The notes under the pieces: model-generated | What the model was told of the DNA's origin: nothing | What the model saw: only the letters and a program-made list of their open reading frames with translations | The model's database searches: none | Position numbers and translations under genes: made by a program | Shown here: one piece after another, positions 38,101-47,709 of the stretch | How positions within the stretch are numbered: the stretch's first letter is position 1 | Layout: each line of letters begins with the position of its first letter | Assembly: GCF_010093535.1 (NCBI RefSeq) | Contig: NW_022985175.1 | Location: 558,001 to 622,000 of the forward strand | Source of the DNA: Lindgomyces ingoldianus | Taxonomy: Eukaryota > Ascomycota > Dothideomycetes > Pleosporales > Lindgomycetaceae | Length of the DNA: 64,000 bases | Direction of reading: 5' to 3'

Positions 38101-38380
38101 TGTCTGTACGCAGCAGCAGCGTTACAGCCTAGATACAAGCAATTGCGCACAAGCAGGATTATGTATCTATGTTACATAATGCTTGTGCGCAAACCTCTAT
38201 GTGTGAATATCTAGATATCCCCCTTTTCCTTTATACAGAGGAAAGACAAGAGCAATAAAACTAAAAACATGTTGCCCTTACCTTACCTACCTTGTACGCT
38301 GTGCACACTGTACACCACTCTTACTCTTGCTACTTAAGTGCTTATACTATAAGCAGCTAGCTGTCAGAGCCTATTCAACA
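38101..38380. repeat. 3' LTR (right in window) of nested retrotransposon
   Basis: 280 bp, begins tgtctgtacgc and ends ctattcaaca, followed by the duplicated target gctac. Same length as the left LTR with no visible indel between them. Confidence 0.92.
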
Positions 38381-40075
38381 GCTACTATTATTAATAAGTA
38401 TAATATTATATTAAAATTTAGCTACTTTGTTAGAGATAATATATTAAATAATAATAATAAGCTTATCTAAAGCTTTAATAAAAAGCTTAACTTACTATAT
38501 AAGCTTAATAAACAGCACTAAATCTACTACGCTGCTTATATAATTTAGGTAGTTATTAAAGCTATTATATATAGTAAAAGTGTTATAAAATTTAAGTAAA
38601 AGCTTACTAAAGCTGCTTTACATAATTAATTTAAGCTATATAGAAAGTGTAAAGTTGTTAGACAACTTTATAACTTTATAAACAGCGTGCTAGCATTATA
38701 TAAGCATATAAAGCTTTTTAAGACTCTTTAAATTAACATTATAAAAAAAGACTTAATTTAGTAGTTTAGCATACTTAATCTAGTGCATAATAGTAAAGTA
38801 CACTAGCACTTAGTTTACTTTATACTATTACGCTATTATAAGCTTAGAGAGGCTATTAGTTACTTCTAATAGTAATAAAAAAGCTTTTTTAATGCTAATA
38901 AAAAGACTTAATAAGCTAGCTTTAATGCTTTAGTAGATCTTATTACTAAAGATAATTAGAATAAAATTAAGCACTTTAAAGACTTTTTAAAGAAGTTTTA
39001 TTAAATAATAAAAAAACTTAAAGGCTAAAGCTTATCTAGCTTACTATAAAAAACTATAATAAAGCTTTAGTGCCTCTAAATCTACTTTAATTAAATAAAA
39101 GTAATTACTGCTAATAAGCTAAGTAACTTATACTTTAAAAACACTATTAAGTTTAGCTATTAAAAGCTTACTACTTACTAAGGTAAACTAATCCTTAATC
39201 TACTAGTTTTATACTATGTAGTTACTACTATTCTTAACTCTTAATTACACTTACTTTAGTTTTAAGATTACTAGCAGCATTATAAAAGCTAAGTAGATAA
39301 AGTAACTAAGTTAATAAAAATAATCTTTAACTAGTATTTAAATGCTAAAAATAAGCATAAGGTTAAAAATAAGCTATTATTTTCTAAGTGTTACAAGCTG
39401 CTAGGTAGCAACTATTATAATAATAATTATAAAGCTTGCCTTTCTATTAACTTTTTTTTATAATAAATTAGCGCTTATATAAGTGTAAAAAGGTGTTAAA
39501 TAAGCTACAGCTTTACTATAACTTTATAAAAGCTAATTACTATAAAGATTACCTCTTACTACATAAAGAACTTTTATAATAGTAGCTTACTAAAGGTAAA
39601 ATAGCTTATCTTATTTTTTTTAAGATTACTTTTAATTTCCTTACTATTCTAGCTACTAGTTGTAAGTGTAAGAGGTGTTTTAGCGCAGCTAGTTATATAG
39701 TAACTAATAATTAAGGCTTACTAAAAAGTATAATAATTAAGGCTATTTAACTCTAGAAGAACTAGCTATAGTATAAGGTAGTAAGCAGTAAGCTTTTAGA
39801 CCTCTCTACTTTTATTACTAAAAAGAATTAGTTATTTTATAGTTAATTAGACCTTAATCTTGCGTCTCTAGAGACCTATAATCTTAGCTGTTTTAACTAG
39901 AGTACAGTGTACTTTAATTAAATTATACTACTTGTACAGATCACGTGAGCTGTAACAGTTACAATACGTACACCTACCTCTCCTCCTCCCTGTCGTACGA
40001 ACGTACCCAAAATCTCACCCGTACAGGCCTCAAAATCGCCCAATCGTACAGTACTACGCCTTGTTGGAAGCCCTG

Positions 40076-40083
40076 TGCATGAC
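40076..40083. repeat. Right 8-bp target-site duplication of the long hAT element (tgcatgac)
   Basis: Exact repeat of 32964-32971, immediately outside the right TIR. Confidence 0.93.
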
Positions 40084-40795
40084 TTGTCATTGCAAAAAGT
40101 AGCGCTATAGTACCCTAAAGTGCCTAAACCTAGGATGTGCCTAAACAAAGAATCATTTACAGGCGAAAATCCATTAAGTACTAGATACCAACCATTATTC
40201 TGGATCCATTTTAGCAGTCCTAGTGGTAGCTACCTTAATTGTGTGACCAGAGTCTCTGTCAACTGCTTAGGGGGCCTCTACAGTCTAGAGTTTCATTATG
40301 ATACAACTCATGGCTCCACTAGAGCGTGCAAGCTTGGCCGTTCCAAAAATACAGACGTTTTAAAGATCCTAGAGTTCCCTATTAATGGCGCCAGCAGTGA
40401 GCTCATAGAAACTGTTGAAGTCACCCTCGAGCAAGATCAAGTAGGAAATGCTTATAGTTTCCTTAAGCATAGAAAATTAAACTCTATTAGGGTGAGTTAC
40501 TTGTATCTCTAGAGAAAATGTAGTTGTAAGTTAGCGCCCATTCTCTTACTCTTGTGGTGCGTTATAGATCACAACAAATCGCAAACAGTCCTTCCATACC
40601 GGCGCCTTGTCAGATGATGCTACTCTAAGACCTGTGGCGATTGCTTCCAGAACTACCCTTACAGGTTTTTATGCAAGTCAGGTTAGTACAGACCCTGCCG
40701 CATTGAAGATGAGCGTTGTTGACCAGAGAGTGAAGCACCCAGAGTTTAGTCTTATCAGCTTAGGTGCAATTTCAGAAGCCATTGATAACACGTAG
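40084..40795 (+). pseudogene. F-box-like gene, 3' part (continuation across the hAT insertion)
   Basis: The frame continues exactly from 32971. It has one in-frame TAG at 40108, then CLNKESFTGENPLSTRYQPL, FWIHFSSPSGSYLNCVTRV, GLYSLEFHYDTTHGSTRA, LGRSKNTDVLKILEFPING, and after an intron (gtgagt after 40494 to the tag before 40570) TTNRKQSFHTGALSDDAT and LRPVAIASRTTLTGFYASQ. It ends at TAG 40793-40795. The alternation of short strands (LGR, FxIxG, VAIASRTTLTGFYASQ) is that of the C-terminal domain common in fungal F-box proteins of this type. Fewer stops than in the 5' part suggest milder decay here. Confidence 0.8.
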
Positions 40796-41154
40796 AAGAG
40801 TGGGTCTGGCGGTCAATTGTATTCATAATTTACAACTGTTTTTTTAATAATAGCAGACTATATTAAATGGCCATTGTACTCCCAGCTAGCTTCTAACAGA
40901 ATTTAGTACCTTTCCACTAATGATTTAAAGGCGATAGGGGGCAAGAGTTTGTGATCACGAAATTCTATTCGGTGTGTGGATTGTGTTGTCTTTCGCCCCT
41001 AACTATTGCCAAACGCCAAAGCAAACTGTAAACAAGTAATTTACAAAACGAGTGACGCGAGTACCATTTCCTCGTCCAACATCTCCCTATTCAGCGCGAA
41101 TTGCAATCCACTAGCGTCCAGAACCATTGAATTACTAAGCTTAAGAAAGCACCA

Positions 41155-41926
41155 TTATGCACCGGTATACTCAACCCATTGGTTGGCCGAATCAATATAC
41201 CAGTGCTTTCCATTCTTCCAGTAAATCTTTGCCCCATTACTATGCAAATAGTAATATCCAACGTGGTCTTGAGAGTATCCCGTTGTTGAATCTGAGGCGT
41301 AAGACGACGTAATGCTATGCTGAATAGGAAAGCTTGAGCTTCCAGAACTCGTCGCAGACGTATTTTCCCCGTGTGAGGTCTTCTGAACCAAATTCAGCAG
41401 AATCGCATGAATCTCCGCCTCATTACCTGCGAGCTCATAGCATTTCCCGTTCGTGCCAGGATAGTCGATGCATTCTTGCTCGTAGGGATCCAGTTGGTAG
41501 AATCGGGTGTAGGTTCCTATGTTGACGGCGCCGTAGAGAGTTCGTTTGGGATCTTGATTGCGTTCAGTGCGTACTAATTTCATGTACCTGGTGAGCTGGT
41601 CGAGGGAGGCATGGAGAGTCAGCCCACTGGGCGGGCTGACTCTCCATGCCTTTACGATTGCCCTCTATGAGGATCACCTTCTTCGGATCACCATTCTTGA
41701 TGTAACGGATGGTCCAGTCGGCACGCTGCTTGGTGACCTCTGGTAGCGGACGCGCTTCCTGCTCGATGCCGTACTTCAGCTTCTTCTGAAAGTAATCAGG
41801 CAAAAGATTAAGCCAGAAGTTATCAACATCGTTCTCGACAGAATCCTTGTCCTTGATCTTGCCGTAGTAGAACTGCTGGGTAGTGTCGTTCATGTACTTG
41901 TAACGGTTAGCGGTTGCTAAATCACA
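41155..41926 (-). pseudogene. Nuclease-like fungal gene, frameshifted and truncated
   Basis: Two minus-strand frames belong to one protein. The upstream part (to about 41611) reads QFYYGKIKDKDSVENDVDNF, WLNLLPDYFQKKLKYGIEQ, ADWTIRYIKNGDPKKVILIE. The downstream part reads YMKLVRTERNQDPKRTLYG, AVNIGTYTRFYQLDPYEQE, then a C-terminal HSNGAKIYWKNGKHWYIDS and QWVEYTGA. The D...VILIE spacing resembles a PD-(D/E)XK nuclease core; here the position after E-x, where Lys is expected, appears to be Asn, consistent with decay. An extra 10 nt at 41641-41650 puts the two halves out of frame (see hairpin). Upstream coding sequence is lost near 41.93 kb where RIP-degraded retrotransposon sequence begins. Family assignment is from recalled pattern only. 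Confidence 0.65.
41608..41650. repeat. Perfect 18-bp inverted repeat (hairpin) at the frameshift
   Basis: ggcatggagagtcagccc (41608-41625) and its exact reverse complement gggctgactctccatgcc (41633-41650) are separated by 7 nt. The minus-strand frame of the nuclease-like gene is correct up to WAD inside the stem. It would resume after the last 10 nt of the minus-strand arm. Confidence 0.95.
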
Positions 41927-43320
41927 GGGAAGTCTAGTTGACTTACCTACCTCTATTGTACTTCTTACCTCTAAATACTTCTAAATTACTATAATACTTA
42001 GACTTATGTTACTAAGCCTTCCTAACCTAAACTAGTATTAGGTAAGTTGCCTACGTATTATAATACTTTAACTACTTAATAGTATTAGGACTAAGAAATT
42101 AACATGTCTTTAATTTAACATACGCTTTAGATATTTAGTAGTAGTACTACTAGCACTATAATAAACCTAGCAACGGTTCTAACTTAGTACACTAGCTAGA
42201 TACAACAACAAGGAATACAATTCTATAAGCTTTTAGCAATAATCTAAGAATTAAAAGTAAGGCAAGGAAATATAACAGTACCCCTAAGAGGTAATAAATA
42301 AGTTAAACCTAAGAAGTTTAGCAGAAAACAAGAAGAAATTAAAACTTTCATAACAGCAATAAACCTATACTGCTAGAGTAACTACTAGTACTTAGACATA
42401 GTATCTTAGATTTAGAAGACATACCTTCTTCTAAAAGATAAAGCAGCAATCTAGCTACAACCCTACATCGAAGACTACCTAAATAATAACCTAGACTTAA
42501 GAAACAACAATACTAATACGCTGTTTAGTAGCTAGGATAATTCTAAGAAAGAAATAAGCAAGATATTTAGTAGCATAGACAAGAAGGAATAAGTAGAAAA
42601 AGATATAACTTTTATACGTTAGAAGTTATTAGTTAATAAGTACATAATACGCTTTAAATAGTTAAAAGTATAGATTAATTAGAATAATACACTACTTTAA
42701 AGGGCTTTTTACTACAGACTAAAGGATAAAATTAAAGACAAACTAACACACTATAAGAAAACTAAAGACTTAAACAAGCTTATTACTCTAGCTATAAGTA
42801 TTAATAATAAACTATAGGAATAAAAACTTAAGAAAAAATAGACTAGACAAACAGTGTAGAACTTAGAAAGAAAGTAAGGTACTATCTATAAAGACAGAGA
42901 TAAAGACATTATTATAGTAGATAAAGTCTAACCTAAGAATAAAAAGAACTAGGGTAGTATTAGCAAAGAAGAGCAACAAGCCTAGTTTAACGCTAAAGCA
43001 TGCCTATGATATAGAGAAGTAGAATACTTCTATAAAGACTATACTAAGAAAAGCAACGCTAAAGTAGAAGCACTAAAAGTAGCTATAATTAAGTTTAAGA
43101 AAGAACTAAAGAACTAAAAAGCACAACTCTAAAACACGTAGATAAAAGAGTCTTAAATTACTAAAGCGTAACTATAGAGTAAGCCCCTACGCTATACTTA
43201 AGAATAGAAGACAATTAAGACGTTATTAACACAAAGAGAACCCCTAGGTACTAAAGAAACACAATAGTAAAATCTAGCAATAAAAAACAATAATAATACT
43301 TTATTATAATATAATAAAAG
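41927..43320 (+). mobile_element. RIP-degraded LTR retrotransposon fragment with Ty3/gypsy-type gag remnant
   Basis: AT-rich block. One plus-strand frame, interrupted by many TAG/TAA codons, reads as a gag protein from about 42.28 to 43.12 kb: fragments KPKKFSRKQEEIKTFITAIN, LQPYIEDYLNNNLDLRNNN, AFYYRLKDKIKDKLTHYKK and LNKLITLAISINN. A decayed zinc-knuckle region (ACL then YREVEYFYKDYTKK) follows near 43.0 kb. The segment left of gag (about 41.94-42.17 kb) may be LTR. No pol is visible and the right edge near 43.32 kb is abrupt, so the copy is truncated. Left and right boundaries are approximate. Confidence 0.7.
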
Positions 43321-43626
43321 CAAGATACTAGTAGCTCAGGGAGCAGGGGATATTCCCACACGTAATATTCCGAACTTGTAGCATTCCGATTGGGAGCATT
43401 CCCACTGGGAATATTCCGATGGGAATAACAGACGGAACCCCAGAACGATTGCTCTAAGCCAGCTTGTGGCCTAGAGTGCTTTCCATGACATTATGCCTGA
43501 GGTTTTACTGTCCGCTTTTAACTTAACGAGCGGAAGGTTCTTCCCGAGCGTGTTACATGTAACATGGCGTCATATATTTCAACTAGATTAAGTTAACTAC
43601 CCAGAAGACAAACATTTTAAAAGCCC
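43321..43626. other. Short interval with degenerate attcc repeats
   Basis: Between about 43345 and 43425 the motif gggaatattcc / gggagcattcc recurs at roughly 14-15 bp spacing, partly palindromic (tcccactggga). No gene. The remainder is the 3' flank of the sirtuin gene. Confidence 0.5.
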
Positions 43627-44554
43627 TCAGCATCCCGACTCTATTAAAAAGGGAAAGGCATCGCAGTCACTAAGAACCTCAAAATCAATAACCGATTGAA
43701 ACTTCACGCCCAACTTCGAGGGCTCGTCGCTGACCCACAAAGTAATACCTCCCCTAGACTTCACCGCTTCGCAAAGTCTATAAGCGAGCCGCCTTAAAGA
43801 TGGGATTTGCAACCTCGTTCCCACAATAATAACAGCATCGACCGGATCGTTTAAATCTTTCTCAAATGAATCTGCAATATCCGATTCATCAGGGCTATCT
43901 CCTCCATAAAGAAGCACCTTAGGAAGAAGAAGGCCAACTCCATGGGATCGTTTACCAGCTTGCAGCCGTTCCTGGTCAGCTGCTTCGCATTTGACACAAG
44001 AAGATAGCGCCTGCTGCTGAAAGGAATCTGGACTAGTTGGCACGACTAGTTGGCATCGCTGACAAATCATCCTGTCAAGTCGGCCATGAGGCCATTTCGT
44101 CTTCTGAGATAGTAAAGGCGGTTGAGTCTCCAGGCAGTCAATGTTCTGGGTATAGTGTCTACGGAGTTTGCCAGAGACAGCAAGGCCGCTCATATAATAA
44201 TGGAATGCGGTAGGCTGTGAACGCTCGGCGGCTGTAAACATCTGGTACATCGTGTTGTGCAAGCGAGCGGTAGACTCTTCTGAAGAGTAGGCCGATATAT
44301 GAAAGACCTGACGGCTGGAGCCTTTTGTTCGGCTGGAGCTGCGAAAATCGGCAACTTGGAAAGCCTTAGTTTTAACTCGATAGACCAAATTGCATGGGAA
44401 ACTTACTGCCCGCTTTTGTTGATATACCTGCTCCACTAATAACTACAATGCTCCGGCAGTTGCTAAAAGCGCTTTTAAGCATGTCATGCTGCCCGCTCTC
44501 TTTCGAGCTCTCCGGTGCGATGTCGTGGGTGGCCGGGAATTGGGTGTTTTTCAT
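43627..44554 (-). CDS. Sir2-family NAD-dependent protein deacylase (Hst3/Hst4-like)
   Basis: Exons 44407-44554 and 43627-44354 with a 52-nt intron give 291 residues, about the length of a bare sirtuin catalytic core. Motifs in order: IVVISGAGISTKAG (36-49), IADFRSSS (50-57), HYTQNID (116-122), the catalytic His in KWPHGRLD (His139), two CxxC zinc pairs (Cys147/150 and Cys169/172), LPKVLLYGGDSPDE and the NAD-site motif IIVGTRLQIPSLRRLAY. LPKVLLY and the PSLRRL ending resemble the Hst3/Hst4 branch, whose yeast members deacetylate H3K56 in the nucleus. Unlike those it has almost no N- or C-terminal extension. All expected catalytic and zinc residues are present and there is no frameshift, although the gene lies among decayed elements. 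It sits just downstream of the DUF3435 recombinase on the same strand. Confidence 0.87.
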
Positions 44555-45364
44555 CTTCCATGAAATATTTGGTAGATAAGGCTGCTGGTACTAGGTTTTA
44601 AAACCATCCTTGGTAGATATGGTCTTAACTTTAGGCAACGAGCGGGAGATAGGCGAACGGGAGGAAGGATAGAAAGGAGGGAGAGAAGTGCGGAAGAAAG
44701 AGAAAACGAAGGGGAGAGCGGCCTTTTATGTATCTTAGTTAAAGCATAGCGCTGTCCAAGGCAGACTCGGTTGGTGCCCTGCTCCTTGCGCCTAGTCTCT
44801 CCTCGGCATCTGCATGAATACCACCTCCCGTGAGACCATCTTCGTCGGCTGTCATGGGTGGTACGGACATTATGCGTGTGGCTTAATAGGCACCTGCATA
44901 GCATTGCCTCCGGCGATATCTTGTATTTGGAATGAGCGCCTTTCGTATAATGACGATATCCACTGTGTTCCATACTGTGGGGGAGATCCGGTTGGCGGTC
45001 TTTGGTGCACAACGGACGCACTCAAGCCTCCTGAAGCTATCCTTGTCTGCCTTCTGATCTAGGCGTATCAAATACGATAGCGAGAGTGGACCCGAACCAG
45101 CGGAAAGAGGCATTATCCAATGGATAGCCATGTGACTAGGCAGCTGGAAGGAGGGAAGGGAGGAACTTCCATAACCGGCCTGATATTTAGAGGGAATGTG
45201 CTCTTCAGGCATTCCTGGGGTGACAATGACATCATGTCACTTGTCTCGAAAGGGCTGAGGCAGCGCGGATCCAATCTTTCCCTAGGTACTATTTGGAATA
45301 TGGGCGAACTCTATACATTTCTGGGCTACCGGAACAAAGAACCTTGGACTCAGTAGACCTTTAT
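44555..45364. other. Intergenic stretch between sirtuin and DUF3435 gene
   Basis: 0.8 kb, normal GC. Overlapping frames up to 156 codons on both strands have no recognisable motif. It should contain the sirtuin promoter and the terminator of the recombinase gene. Confidence 0.5.
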
Positions 45365-47709
45365 CTACCCAAGCCTGCGAAATATATCATAGTCGTGTTT
45401 ACGTGCAGCATGACTCTTGAAGTGCATGTGTCCGTGAAGGATGACAGCAGCTTTTTGACAACCTGGATCTGGGCATGGGATTTTCCCATCCGCCTCAAAT
45501 TGATTCAAATGCCGCTCGACGTGATCTCTGGCTTTATACAATGTCGAAAAATGGTGGAGTCGGACATCGAATGGTTCCTTCGCGTTCCAGAAACAGAAGA
45601 GACATTGCGTCCGCGCGCAAGCCACGGGGAATGGAGGAGGTTGTGGCAAGTCGCTCTCTTGTTTAACGCCCCATGTTCGATCCGGGTTCTGTCGACGCGG
45701 AGCTTCCTTTTTCTGGCACAAGGCGATGAGCGCGTTGACGGTACGGATCCGATGATCAAATTTGCATTGGTCGGTCAAATCTTGGATGTCTTTGCAGATT
45801 AGCTGTGCCACGACTCTCCGTTCTTCCAGCTGGTGCTCAACCTTCTCGGGCTCCCAGTCATCTTCGTTTAAGTCGAGAAGAGATAGGTTGAGTTGTCTGT
45901 CGATTTCAATGGTATTGATTGTGTCAAAAAACCTTTGTCGGGTGCTTCTCTTGGCTGAATTGAGCGCCTTGGCCTTCGCGCAACGAAGGTCTTGCTCGGC
46001 TTTCTTGTACATCTGGTACATCTTCGTTCTTTCAGTCTCAACAGCCTTGAACGTGCCAGACTCCCTACGAGCTTCTGCAGACAATTGATCCCTCAGCTTT
46101 CGAAGTTGAACAATTTCAGGTTCAACCTTCAGGGCGTTGACCTGCTCGGGAGTAGGGTCTGTGGGCGCTCGCGGGTCCATGTAGCGACTCATGTGCGTGA
46201 CTGCTTTGAAGAGAGCCGTGGAGGACGGGCGGATGAGGAAGGCAGCTTGTACATCGCACTGGACACGTTGGTTGATATACACCTGGTAGACACCGGCATC
46301 TTTATGGCTTATGACCTGTTGAAGTTGAGGTTGTGTGGCAACGGCTGTGAAGGAATCAGTAAAATGGCCGTAGTACCTGACTGGACTAGATTTTACGTAC
46401 CTTCAACCGCCTCACCAGCTCCTCTTCGGATGGCATAGGCCGTCAAGATCTGCATAAATCCTGCCCGGAGGCCTAACCGTTGAAGGTAGTAGAGGTAGGT
46501 GTAATAACGCAGGGCCTTAGTGGGGGATGTATGGATGCCCGTAGTGATGCGTTCCGCCTGGCGGAAGATTGGAGTCTTCAGCATGTCCGAACGCCAGCAG
46601 AATTCCAAGCTGCGGCGTGGAGCGCGGACTCGAATGCGGAGAATCTCTTCCACGAACCTGACCTTGGACTCAAATGCGTTATCAAGAAGTGCAATCGTGA
46701 TCATAAGCATAATGGGCTCGAGAAGAAGAGCATCGACTTCTGTAAGGATAAAGGTCTTTCTAAGGAGATGTTAATAGCGCGGCGCCCGTTATTCGTACAA
46801 CAACTTACGGATTGGGTCTTTTCTTATGTCCCTTCGTATACCTCAATGTTACCTCCATCACGAGAATATCCCGCTTCCCTTCAGGATTTGGGAGCATCAA
46901 GAGCTTCACATCCTCGTAACACAGCGTCTTGATGTCCTCCAAATCCAAATCCATATCTCCGCAATCAGACTGATCCTCCTCCCAGCCAATGTAGTGTTCT
47001 CTCCGCTTTCTCTTATTTATCATCGCGTACACCAGTGCGGCCGGCCGGGTCGCAGTATAGGCGGAGAGAAGAAGCAAGAGAGCTAGCTGAAGTCTTTGCC
47101 GTTCGTCTGGGAACACGGAATCGTCCAGGACCCAGTGGTGATGGAGGACAAGATAAACATCGTCAACATTCATTACTGGCTTTTCCCTCGCCGTCGTATC
47201 CAGGTTATATTTCTTCGTCAGGTAGCCGTCGATGTACTGCCACGGGTAAGCTACGATCTGAAATGACCAGTGATGCCTTCCTTACATCGTTGACCTCCTC
47301 CCTTACTTTAGCGTGCAAACTGTGACCGACCGACTTTTGATACAGCATACGCCAAACTCTCCAGTATTCGTGCAGGCTGCTTCTCTTCCGTATTCGAGGG
47401 TAGAGATCGAGAAGCCATGTTAAAAACGTCATGATATCTTCCTTCGTGCACTTCACAAGGAAGCTAAGCCTGTCCTCTCCGAGAAATTTGCAGTGTTTGC
47501 TTGTGATGTTAGCCTGTCTCTTCTTACAATAAACCTAGCAAGAGTGCCTACTTCGTCCACCTCTGCATTACGCCGTAGATATTCACTTTGGTGGAGTCGG
47601 CGTGCTCTTTCTTTACTGTTCCTTTCTCTACGAGGCGCTGGCGGTGACGTCGATGGTGCTCAGCAGAGTGTCCGCCTAGCTGCCTCTCATTCGTACGTTG
47701 GACTGCCAT
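45365..47709 (-). CDS. DUF3435 tyrosine recombinase (Starship-captain family)
   Basis: Five exons, 47552-47709, 47307-47499, 46809-47257, 46401-46759 and 45365-46344, give 712 residues without a stop. A helical N-terminal core-binding region (HCKFLGEDRLSFLVKCTKED, SLHEYWRVWRMLYQKSVG) precedes a hallmark WQYIDGYLTKKYNLDTTARE. The catalytic domain follows: VFPDERQRLQLALLL then TATRPAALV (box I Arg188), VMEVTLRYTKG (beta-hairpin Lys), KTPIFRQAERITTGIHTSP, LTAYAIRRGAG (box II Arg378), VISHKDAGVYQVYIN (His400; nucleophile Tyr406 or Tyr409). The C-terminal part has a helical SAEARRESGTFKAVETER region, HQLEERRVVAQLI, and two C2H2-like zinc motifs (QCLFCFWN...H, PCPDPGCQKA...MHFKSH). Many relatives are annotated as FluG-domain or C2H2 proteins. 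The DUF3435 family contains the recombinases that mobilise Starship giant transposons. Whether this copy moves anything is unproven. Confidence 0.9.

Larger units (their letters stand above)
34353..38380. mobile_element. LTR retrotransposon nested inside the hAT element, RIP-degraded
   Basis: Two 280-bp direct repeats (34353-34632 and 38101-38380), each starting tgtctgtacgcagcagcagc and ending in caaca or taaca (TG...CA termini), bound a 4.0 kb element. The 5-bp sequence gctac lies directly before the first LTR (34348-34352) and directly after the second (38381-38385). The internal region is AT-rich and stop-ridden, so no gag or pol can be read and the superfamily is unknown. At 4 kb it is short for an autonomous element and may be a non-autonomous derivative. 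It contains an assembly gap and several tandem repeats. Confidence 0.9.
32972..40075. mobile_element. hAT-superfamily DNA transposon, RIP-degraded, with nested LTR retrotransposon
   Basis: The left end cagggcttccaac and the right end gttggaagccctg are perfect 13-bp inverted repeats, flanked by the 8-bp duplication tgcatgac. Just inside both ends are clusters of gtac/cgtac motifs (for example cagtacgaacgtac at left, tcgtacgaacgtac at right), likely transposase-binding subterminal repeats. The total span is 7.1 kb. Removing the inner LTR element and one copy of its 5-bp duplication leaves about 3.07 kb, a normal size for an autonomous fungal hAT. The interior is extremely AT-rich and full of stops, so no transposase frame survives. 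It shares both ends with the 841-bp copy at 62882-63722. It interrupts an F-box pseudogene whose frame is continuous once the element and one duplication copy are ignored. Confidence 0.92.
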
